DNA from: Pyrinomonadaceae bacterium
GTDB taxonomy: Bacteria > Acidobacteriota > Blastocatellia > Pyrinomonadales > Pyrinomonadaceae
Length of the DNA stretch: 5,940 nucleotides
NCBI GenBank assembly: GCA_013813825.1
Contig: JACCRA010000760.1
Span: 1-5,940, forward strand
Direction of reading: 5' to 3'
Shown here: positions 1 through 4,602 of the stretch, one piece after another
How positions within the stretch are numbered: position 1 is the stretch's first letter
Layout: each line of letters starts with the position of its first letter
Made by a program: the position numbers and the translations under genes
The notes under the pieces: generated by a model
What the model was told of the DNA's origin: nothing
Database searches by the model: none
The model's input: the letters and a program-made list of their open reading frames with translations, nothing else

Positions 1-18
1 CACGAGGACGCAGCCTTT

Positions 19-20
19 TA
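19..20. repeat. TA target-site duplication, left copy
   Basis: A TA lies directly outside the left inverted repeat and is repeated at 1174-1175 outside the right one. IS630-family elements insert at TA and duplicate it. Being only two bases, it is meaningful only because it coincides exactly with the repeat boundaries. Confidence 0.8.
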
Positions 21-46
21 AGTAAGTTCTAAAAAGTCCGTTTACA
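21..46 (+). repeat. Left terminal inverted repeat of the IS630-type element
   Basis: The repeat begins AGTAAGTTCTAAAAAG and matches the reverse complement of 1148-1173 at 24 of 26 positions; the mismatches are at 38 and 43. A flanking TA lies at 19-20. This is the expected transposase binding and cleavage site. The inner end reads TTTACA (41-46), which resembles a -35 box facing the transposase. Confidence 0.93.
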
Positions 47-48
47 CC

Positions 49-54
49 TATACT
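49..54 (+). promoter_or_regulatory. Possible -10 box for the transposase
   Basis: TATACT lies just inside the left inverted repeat, about 37 bp before the transposase start codon, and matches TATAAT at 5 of 6 bases. At 17-bp spacing the -35 region (26-31) is poor, so this is a weak promoter candidate at best. It is based only on the look of the hexamer and its position. Confidence 0.22.
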
Positions 55-90
55 GTCATTGAGTAACCACCACAGACCGATGGTAAATCA

Positions 91-654
91 ATGACTCTCG
101 TTATTCTGAACTGTCGGGAGCGGCGCGTGATCGAACAGTTGATAGTTTCTACATCCGAAGCCACAACGTTGCGCCGTGCCCAAGCCCTGCTGTGGCTCTC
201 GCAAGGCGAAGCGGTCGCGGCGGTCGCCGCGCGGCTCCAAGTCACCCGCCAAGCTGTGTACAAGTGGGCGGCGCGGATCGACGAATGCAGCGCGAAAGAA
301 CTCGCCGCGCGACTTGCTGAGACACCGCGCACAGGTCGCCCCCGGACTTTGACAGGCATCATTGATCCGCTCATTGATGCGCTCAGCGAGACCGACCCGC
401 GTGACCTCGATTACCGCTCGACCGTCTGGACGGCCTCGCTGCTGACACAGTACCTCGCCGACCATCACCAACTCGCGGTCTCGCGTCCTTCGGTGAGCCT
501 TGCGCTGAGGCGCTTAGAGATTAGCTGGAAGCGCCCGCGCCACCAATTGAGTTTACGCGCTAAGTTCTGGCGGCAAGCCAAAGGGGCTGAAACGCGGGCT
601 TTTTCTCAAAGCACGAACAGTGATCTTGATGCTCGACGAGATCATCATCTGTGA
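91..654 (+). CDS. IS630 transposase, first frame: helix-turn-helix DNA-binding half
   Basis: This frame encodes the N-terminal part of an IS630-family transposase, which recognises the terminal inverted repeats. A helix-turn-helix spans about residues 30-62 (QGEAVAAVAARLQVTRQAVY is its core). A basic GRPR linker follows at 82-85. A second winged-helix segment covers about 105-150 and ends in WKRPRH, typical of the family just before the catalytic domain. The frame then departs from family-like sequence, and its last 25 or so residues look like out-of-frame translation. The catalytic domain continues in the frame one base further on (open from 551), so a full transposase needs a +1 (or -2) shift somewhere in about 551-651. 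The ATG at 91 is the only sensible start; no strong ribosome binding site is visible. Whether the shift is programmed or an inactivating indel cannot be told from one copy. Confidence 0.85.
   Translation: MTLVILNCRERRVIEQLIVSTSEATTLRRAQALLWLSQGEAVAAVAARLQVTRQAVYKWAARIDECSAKELAARLAETPRTGRPRTLTGIIDPLIDALSETDPRDLDYRSTVWTASLLTQYLADHHQLAVSRPSVSLALRRLEISWKRPRHQLSLRAKFWRQAKGAETRAFSQSTNSDLDARRDHHL
551..651 (+). other. Window in which the transposase reading frame must shift (+1)
   Basis: The second frame has a stop at 548-550 and the first frame ends at 652-654, so ribosomes or polymerase must change frame between them. Protein similarity to the family switches frames at about 575-600. Two homopolymer-rich spots lie there: AAAGGGG (580-586) and TTTTT (600-604). 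The shift is +1, not the -1 usual for IS frameshifting signals, and I see no clear downstream stem-loop. A one-base deletion in a formerly single reading frame explains the data equally well. Confidence 0.6.
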
Positions 655-1141
655 GACACCGCCGCTGTATAGTTGTTACGGTCGGCGCGGACAACAAGTA
701 TGTGTCCCCATCACAGGCAACCGTCGCAAGCGCATCCTGCACGGTGTCATCAACCTGGCGACCGGTGCGGTGCTGTTGCTCATCAGAGATGAGTGGGTGC
801 AGGAAACACATCAATACTTCCTTCAGATGATCCGTGCTTACTGGCGTGGCTGGAACATCGTGCTCTTTGAAGATCGTGGCTCACCGGACACCGCCGCCGA
901 CAGCCTTGCGCTGGCGCAAGAGATTGGTATTGAAGTGCGCTTACTGCCGCGTGCGACGCCGGAACTCAACGCCATGGATCATCTTTGGCGCAGTGTCAAA
1001 GGACGCGCCTTAGCGGATCGCCCAACACTTTCAATAGACAAGTCAGCCGATGCCGCGTGCAAATACATCCTCGACATGAGTCGAGGCGAACGGTTGCGAA
1101 AAGCCGGAATACTCTCTGGAGACTTCTGGCTGACGAAGTGA
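620..1141 (+). CDS. IS630 transposase, second frame: catalytic DDE/D half
   Basis: This is the RNase H-like catalytic domain that cuts and joins the element's ends. The triad is visible: Asp6 in ILMLDE, Asp85 in IVLFEDRGSP, and Asp120 in PELNAMDHLWRSVK, counted from the GTG at 620. The last two are separated by 34 residues, giving a DD34D arrangement; many IS630 members have Glu in the third place. The C-terminus (RLRKAGILSGDFWL) resembles a subfamily I recall with LRKAGVLSGNFWL. The frame is open from 551, and family-like sequence (LKRGLFLKARTVILMLDE) begins well before 620. The GTG is therefore probably not a true start, and the domain is likely made as a frameshift fusion with the first frame. 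The two frames overlap by 35 bp as given. The TGA stop lies 6 bp before the right inverted repeat. Confidence 0.88.
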   Translation: MILMLDEIIICETPPLYSCYGRRGQQVCVPITGNRRKRILHGVINLATGAVLLLIRDEWVQETHQYFLQMIRAYWRGWNIVLFEDRGSPDTAADSLALAQEIGIEVRLLPRATPELNAMDHLWRSVKGRALADRPTLSIDKSADAACKYILDMSRGERLRKAGILSGDFWLTK

Positions 1142-1147
1142 TTCAGT

Positions 1148-1173
1148 TGTCAACGAACTTTTTAGAACTTACT
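1148..1173 (-). repeat. Right terminal inverted repeat of the IS630-type element
   Basis: Read on the minus strand, this starts AGTAAGTTCTAAAAAG like the left end and matches it at 24 of 26 positions. It starts 6 bp after the transposase stop codon and is followed by the flanking TA at 1174-1175. Confidence 0.93.
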
Positions 1174-1175
1174 TA
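1174..1175. repeat. TA target-site duplication, right copy
   Basis: This is the partner of the TA at 19-20, directly outside the right inverted repeat. Removing the element and one TA restores an ordinary continuous sequence across the junction. Confidence 0.8.
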
Positions 1176-1182
1176 AATGGGA

Positions 1183-1246
1183 AGGCCGGGCGGAAGGGGG
1201 CGGAGGCCGTCACTGGTCCGGCGAATCTTTTTGCCGCCGCCGGCCT
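1183..1246. repeat. GC-rich imperfect inverted repeat between the IS and the FHA-GGDEF gene
   Basis: AGGCCGGGCGG (1183-1193) pairs with GCCGCCGCCGGCCT (1233-1246) through a 7-bp AGGCCGG/CCGGCCT stem, a one-base bulge and a few more G-C pairs, across a loop of about 40 nt. It sits 8 bp beyond the IS end and upstream of the next gene. No T-run follows the right arm, so it is not a classical terminator. It could be a remnant structure from the original locus or simply chance in GC-rich DNA. Confidence 0.3.
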
Positions 1247-1314
1247 CAACTTGCTAAGATAAGCGTTGATTTGAAAGAGGTGGTCAGAATTTTGATTCAG
1301 TCAATCCCAGGCTG

Positions 1315-1320
1315 AAAGGT
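1315..1320 (+). promoter_or_regulatory. Ribosome binding site deciding the FHA-GGDEF start
   Basis: AAAGGT (1315-1320) lies 6 bases before the ATG at 1326 and only 3 before the GTG at 1323. The spacing favours the ATG. Confidence 0.55.
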
Positions 1321-1325
1321 AAGTG

Positions 1326-2309
1326 ATGGCTGGAGATGATGTGCAACGGACGGATCTGGCCGCGCGGCTTCCGTCGGCGCATGAGCAGCAGCGGCGACCG
1401 GCGCTGGTCTTCCTGCAAGGCGATTTGCTGGCGGCCCCGATCCCGCTCGACCGCGACGAGGTGACTCTCGGTCGCGCGCTTGAAGCCGATGTGCGCATCA
1501 ACGACGCCCGCGCCTCGCGCCTCCACGCCCGCGTCTCGATTGAGCGCGACGACGCGACCGGCGCGGCGCGCTGTCGGATCACCGATCTCGGCTCAACCAA
1601 CGGCACGCTGCTCAACGGCCGACCCGTCCGCGAGAGTTACCTGCAAGATGGCGACAAGCTAACCATTGGCGAGCACCTGCTCCGCTTCGAGCTACTCGAC
1701 GACATCGATCAGGAATTCCAACGCCAGATTTATCGGCTGCTAGCGCATGACGAATTGACTGGATTATTAACTAGTAAATCCTTCTTCTCAGAACTGCGCC
1801 GCGAGGCCGAGCGCGCCGCCATCGAAAATCGCCCCTTCTGCGTTTTGATGATGGACCTCGATCACTTCAAACTGGTCAACGACACTTACGGCCACCTCGT
1901 CGGCAGCCAGACACTCGCGGAAGTCGGCGCGCTCATCACCCGCGCGTTGCGTGCCGGCGACGTGGCGGCGCGCTTCGGTGGCGAAGAGTTCGCCGCCTTC
2001 CTGCTCGACGCCGATTGCGCCCAAGCACTCATCGCCGCCGAGCGCGTCCGCACGATGATCGCCGCCCATCGCTTCGCCGCCACGCGTCACAGTTTGTCCG
2101 CGTCGGAAAAGCGCCGCACGCACCGCTTGACGATCAGCGTCGGCGTCGCTGTCTTCCCCGAAGACGCGCGCGATCCGATCAAACTCGTCGAACTGGCCGA
2201 CACCGCGCTCTACCACGCCAAGCATTCCGGCCGCAACCGCGTCAGCTCCTTCTGCTCCGGCGAGGCCATCGCGCGCGAGTTGAAGCCGCGCCACGAAAGC
2301 AAGGAGTGA
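1326..2309 (+). CDS. FHA-GGDEF diguanylate cyclase
   Basis: Predicted to make c-di-GMP from two GTP, in the cytoplasm: no signal peptide or membrane segment is visible in 327 residues. An FHA domain (about 45-122), which binds phosphothreonine on a partner protein, shows LGR (48-50), SRLH (64-67) and STNGT (90-94), the usual phosphopeptide-contact motifs. A GGDEF domain (about 142-307) follows after a short linker. It opens with DELTGL (142-147), carries the metal-binding stretch MDLDHFK (Asp177, Asp179) and Asn185-Asp186, and has the active-site loop GGEEF (218-222). The product-inhibition site RxxD is intact (Arg209-Asp212), exactly five residues before GGEEF, so feedback inhibition is expected. 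Input therefore probably comes from a Ser/Thr kinase signalling pathway. I prefer the ATG at 1326 over the GTG at 1323 because of the ribosome binding site spacing. The gene stands alone, about 830 bp upstream of the pilus-type cluster; a regulatory link to it is inference. Confidence 0.95.
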   Translation: MAGDDVQRTDLAARLPSAHEQQRRPALVFLQGDLLAAPIPLDRDEVTLGRALEADVRINDARASRLHARVSIERDDATGAARCRITDLGSTNGTLLNGRPVRESYLQDGDKLTIGEHLLRFELLDDIDQEFQRQIYRLLAHDELTGLLTSKSFFSELRREAERAAIENRPFCVLMMDLDHFKLVNDTYGHLVGSQTLAEVGALITRALRAGDVAARFGGEEFAAFLLDADCAQALIAAERVRTMIAAHRFAATRHSLSASEKRRTHRLTISVGVAVFPEDARDPIKLVELADTALYHAKHSGRNRVSSFCSGEAIARELKPRHESKE

Positions 2310-2517
2310 CAGGCCGGAGCAAAAGTGAAGGCGCGCTGTTTTAACTTCCCCAACTGCTCTCACTATTAAGGTCTGACTGAGCTTTAGATTTTCTTTCCCC
2401 GGAATCTTTTTCTCTGTAATGGTGCGAGGCGCCCCATCCTGCTTGCCTCCAATTGATGCTCCCCGTGATTCTGAGAGCCGCGCCGTCGCACCGTCGCGTG
2501 AACGAGTGAGAATAAAC

Positions 2518-2739
2518 GTGTCGAAACCAGTGATCGAACATGGCGTGCTACCTTCGCTCGTCGGGCTGATGTTGTGCTCGTGCGTGCTGCTGCTGACTGC
2601 TACCACCGCGATGGCGCAGGGTTCCGGCGCGCAGCCGGATCGGGCGGCGTCGGCTACTGCGGCGGTGCCGGCCGCTTCTCCGTTACCGTCGGCTGCGGAG
2701 ATCAAGGCCACGGACCTCGCGATTACCGCCTTGAACTGA
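2518..2739 (+). pseudogene. Short secreted-protein reading frame, probably frame-broken
   Basis: From the GTG at 2518 this frame gives 73 residues that start with a credible signal peptide: a short N-terminus, a hydrophobic core (about residues 11-30) and a TAMA-Q cleavage site near residue 35. An Ala/Pro-rich segment and a stop at 2737-2739 follow. A GAGTGAG box (2504-2510) lies 7 bases before the GTG, which is why I prefer it to the upstream ATG at 2419 (no ribosome binding site, no signal-like N-terminus). Right at the stop, the frame one base back stays open to 2804, is GC-rich at third codon positions and reads as strand-like LELTLDSTVKVVNSRVV. This suggests a single-base loss near 2725-2740 in a gene that once ended at 2804. 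I do not recognise the family. A genuine small secreted peptide ending at 2739 remains possible. Confidence 0.4.
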
Positions 2740-2806
2740 CGCTTGATTCGACCGTCAAAGTCGTCAACTCGCGCGTCGTCAGCGGCGCGACGGGCAGGCA
2801 GTAGGG

Positions 2807-2841
2807 AAGGCAAAAGGCATCAGGCAAAGGGCAAGAGGCAA
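2807..2841 (+). repeat. Heptamer array, five units, consensus RAGGCAA
   Basis: Five consecutive 7-bp units read AAGGCAA, AAGGCAT, CAGGCAA, AGGGCAA and GAGGCAA, followed at 2842 by AGGTGGG. The phase is kept exactly across 35 bp while single bases vary. The strand is almost entirely purine apart from the C of each unit. The array is just after the end of the broken secreted-protein frame. A related array runs on the opposite strand at 3007-3041. Confidence 0.75.
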
Positions 2842-3006
2842 AGGTGGGAGACAGCAGATTTGTCGCCCGCTTGTGCCTTTCTGTTTTTGGGGCGGGAGAT
2901 ATTGTTGCAACTCAATTGAAATGTGCGCGTGTAAGTGTTGGAAAGGCCGGGAGTCGCAAGTTTTATAAGTTCAACGAGTCCCTCAGTTCGAGCCGGTTTT
3001 CACCTT

Positions 3007-3041
3007 ATGCCTTGTACTCGCTGCCTTTTGCTTTTTGCCTT
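3007..3041 (-). repeat. Heptamer array in inverted orientation, five units
   Basis: Read on the minus strand from 3041 down, the units are AAGGCAA, AAAGCAA, AAGGCAG, CGAGTAC (degenerate) and AAGGCAT, followed by AAGGTGA. These have the same consensus and 7-bp phase as the array at 2807-2841, and a similar AGGTG-type ending facing inward. The two arrays together form an imperfect inverted pair enclosing about 165 bp. Confidence 0.65.
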
Positions 3042-3138
3042 GACGAACAGTTATGCTTTGACCGTTCGGGAGGGACGTGATCCCAGACCGCAGTGCCGCA
3101 CGGGTCTTCAATTCTGAGAATGACTGACTGAAGAGATA

Positions 3139-3822
3139 GTGATCGATCATCTTAACCTTTCCAGCAAGCCGTTTCGCAATCGCGTGTTGCCGTGGGCGGT
3201 GTCGTCCGTCGTCGTCGCCGTTTCATTGGTGGCGCTCGTCTTGATCGTCACTGAGGGGCGGCAGACGCGAACGCAGGCCGATGCTGTCGAGCGCGACTTA
3301 CGGGGCCTCCGCGCCGAGGCGGCGGTGCTCAGACAACGCGCCGCGGAGGTGACACAATCGCTGACGCCCGAACAGCGGCTGACGCTCGACGCAGCGCACG
3401 ACATCATCGACCGCAAAAAGTTTTCGTGGTCGCAGTTGCTCGCCAATCTGGAAGCGACGCTGCCGCCGGGCGTCCGCGTCGCGCGGATCGGCGTGCGAAA
3501 CGTCGAGCAACGCGGCGGCTCTACTCGCGGCGAGTTGGAACTGACCGTCGTCGGGCGTGCGCCCGACGACATCACGCGGATGATGGCCGGGATGGCAAGC
3601 ACCGGCGTCTTCTCGGCCAATTTGATCCGCGAAGGTCAGCACACTGAGCGCGGCGAGGGCGGCACGGAGGCGATGCTACGCGTTTTTTACACGCCGGGTG
3701 CCGGAACTATCTCGTTGCCGCCAGCCTACCGCAATCCGGGCATCGCGGAGGCTTCGGCGACGGCCACACCGGCAGCGGCAGCAAACTCGACGAAGACAGC
3801 GACAAGGGTGGAGGCGCGATGA
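3139..3822 (+). CDS. pilN: PilN-like inner-membrane alignment-complex protein
   Basis: Predicted bitopic inner-membrane protein of a type IV pilus or type II secretion machine. In known systems PilN binds PilM in the cytoplasm through its N-terminal INLLP-type motif and pairs with PilO in the periplasm. Here the N-terminus reads IDHLNLSSKPFRNR, the variant 'NLSS+PFRNR' form. One membrane segment follows (about 17-38), then a coiled-coil (about 42-72), then a periplasmic ferredoxin-like region (about 90-190) with TLPPGVRVARI and a strand-rich ELELTVVGRAPDDI segment. The last 35 residues are Ala/Pro/Thr-rich and low in complexity. The start is GTG, preceded by GAAGAGA (3130-3136). It overlaps the next gene by 4 bp (ATGA), so translation is probably coupled. 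The 227-residue length is ordinary to slightly long. No PilM gene lies directly upstream. A GspL-like assignment is the alternative. Confidence 0.8.
   Translation: MIDHLNLSSKPFRNRVLPWAVSSVVVAVSLVALVLIVTEGRQTRTQADAVERDLRGLRAEAAVLRQRAAEVTQSLTPEQRLTLDAAHDIIDRKKFSWSQLLANLEATLPPGVRVARIGVRNVEQRGGSTRGELELTVVGRAPDDITRMMAGMASTGVFSANLIREGQHTERGEGGTEAMLRVFYTPGAGTISLPPAYRNPGIAEASATATPAAAANSTKTATRVEAR
3807..3814 (+). promoter_or_regulatory. Ribosome binding site of the PilO-like gene
   Basis: GGTGGAGG lies 4 bases before the ATG at 3819, inside the end of the PilN-like gene. This strong site supports the start within the ATGA overlap. Confidence 0.6.
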
Positions 3823-4580
3823 AAAACAATACTCCAGCCAGAGCCGCTTCGCGGGACAGCCGCTCTGCTCGCGCCGACGCCTTGCGCGAGCGACTGAAAA
3901 ACTTTCGCGCCGGGCAGCATACTTCCAAAATTGGATCAACCGAATTGCTCGCGCTCGCTGCCGCGTTCGTGCTGCTCGCGCTGACCGCCAGTGCTTACTT
4001 CTTCTACCTCGTGCCCGCCCGCACGCGCTTGCTGGCTTTGCAGAGCGAGCGCGCCGAGTTGCAAAGCGTCTTGCGCCGGGCGTCCGAAGGGGCCGATCAG
4101 GACGCCTCCACGCAGGCGACGGTCGGTGGGATTGTCGAGAGTCTGGAAAAATTTGAGACCGAGAAGCTCGAGGGGCGCGAGGAGGCCAGCACCGCCGTCA
4201 TCGAAGAGTTGAACCGGAAGACCCGGCGGCACGGCCTGACTCGCGCGCAATTTTCTTTCACCTATCAGGACGAAAAGACTCCCGGTCAGTCGTCGCCTAC
4301 GGCAACTGCGACGAGCGCGCGGCGACAAAACATTTTCCCCGGCATCGATATCAGCCTGACGGTCGATGGAGCCTATCCGAGCGTGCGCCGCTTCATCCGT
4401 GACATCGAGGCCAGCCAGCGGTTCATCGTGATTAACAACGTGCAGCTCGAAGGTGTCAACGATTCGGGTGCGCAACGCGGCGCACTCGTTAGTCTGCGGC
4501 TCGACATGTCGGCCTTCTTTCGCCGCGCGGGTATAACGCTAACACAACCGCCAACGGCCGGCGGCGCGGCGACACACTGA
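3819..4580 (+). CDS. pilO: PilO-like inner-membrane alignment-complex protein
   Basis: Predicted partner of the PilN-like protein: one membrane segment and a periplasmic coiled coil plus ferredoxin-like domain, forming the PilN-PilO dimer that holds the PilP-like protein. Residues 1-40 are basic and cytoplasmic, longer than in many PilO proteins. The membrane segment is about 43-64, ending in YFFYLVPARTRL. A coiled coil runs over about 68-135. The C-terminal domain contains the recognisable PilO signature GAYPSVRRFIRDIEASQRF (about 184-202), followed by VINNVQLEG. A Thr/Ser/Pro-rich insertion (about 152-168) sits inside that domain. The 253-residue length is somewhat over the usual 200-210. 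The start is ATG with a strong ribosome binding site, overlapping the PilN stop. The next gene begins 22 bp after its stop. GspM is the alternative family; the signature favours PilO. Confidence 0.85.
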   Translation: MKNNTPARAASRDSRSARADALRERLKNFRAGQHTSKIGSTELLALAAAFVLLALTASAYFFYLVPARTRLLALQSERAELQSVLRRASEGADQDASTQATVGGIVESLEKFETEKLEGREEASTAVIEELNRKTRRHGLTRAQFSFTYQDEKTPGQSSPTATATSARRQNIFPGIDISLTVDGAYPSVRRFIRDIEASQRFIVINNVQLEGVNDSGAQRGALVSLRLDMSAFFRRAGITLTQPPTAGGAATH

Positions 4581-4602
4581 GCGCGCAAAGCGTGATTTAC
4601 TT

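Larger units (their letters stand above)
21..1173 (+). mobile_element. IS630-type insertion sequence, complete, with split transposase
   Basis: This is a complete element of about 1153 bp. Its ends are near-perfect inverted repeats (21-46 and 1148-1173), and each end abuts a TA dinucleotide (19-20 and 1174-1175), the expected target duplication for the IS630/Tc1/mariner superfamily. Between the ends, two overlapping + strand frames encode the DNA-binding and catalytic halves of one transposase. Nothing else fits inside: only about 45 bp lie between the left repeat and the first start codon, and 6 bp between the second stop and the right repeat. The length is normal for IS630. Intact ends and the intact TA pair suggest a fairly recent insertion. 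The 18 bp to its left are too short to show what was interrupted; on the right the next gene begins 150 bp away. Confidence 0.93.
2740..3138. other. Non-coding stretch before the pilus-type cluster
   Basis: No convincing gene lies here. The first 65 bp are the probable out-of-frame tail of the secreted-protein frame (to 2804). Next come a forward heptamer array (2807-2841), about 160 bp without assignable content, and an inverted heptamer array (3007-3041). About 100 bp then lead to the PilN-like gene. Short open frames across it (for example 2844-3080) lack ribosome binding sites and any protein-like pattern. An imperfect 8-bp stem pairs 2949-2956 with 2975-2982. No clear promoter with both -35 and -10 boxes was found, although the cluster's promoter should lie here. 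Confidence 0.5.

Noticed and set aside
2386..2411. Terminator-like hairpin after the FHA-GGDEF gene
   Set aside because: AGATT (2386-2390) pairs with AATCT (2403-2407) before a T-run, but the stem is only 5 bp and AT-rich, and it lies about 80 bp after the stop codon. Too weak to call.
1788..2813. Long open frame of 341 codons on the minus strand
   Set aside because: It runs antisense through the GGDEF domain, which has all its motifs on the + strand. Its translation is low-complexity Ala/Arg/Gly with no recognisable domain, as expected from the mirror of a GC-rich gene.
2842..3000. Possible c-di-GMP (GEMM) riboswitch upstream of the pilus-type cluster
   Set aside because: I looked because of the GGDEF neighbour and a GGAAAGGCC-like stretch near 2940, but the conserved GEMM core and tetraloop/receptor pattern are not present in order. 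A covariance-model search would settle it.
3040..3068. Promoter for the PilN cluster starting from TTGACG (3040-3045)
   Set aside because: The -35-like hexamer has no acceptable -10 box at 16-18 bp spacing, and it overlaps the end of the heptamer array.
2844..3080. Small + strand open frame between the heptamer arrays
   Set aside because: It has no ribosome binding site, runs straight through the inverted heptamer array, and shows no protein-like pattern.
3072..3108. Short hairpins before the PilN-like gene (GGGA/TCCC and AGACC/GGTCT)
   Set aside because: Stems of 4-5 bp are expected by chance in GC-rich DNA, and no conserved element is recognisable.
3936..4475. Minus-strand open frame opposite the PilO-like gene
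   Set aside because: The + strand product carries the PilO signature and the membrane segment. The antisense product is charged, pattern-free and lacks a ribosome binding site.
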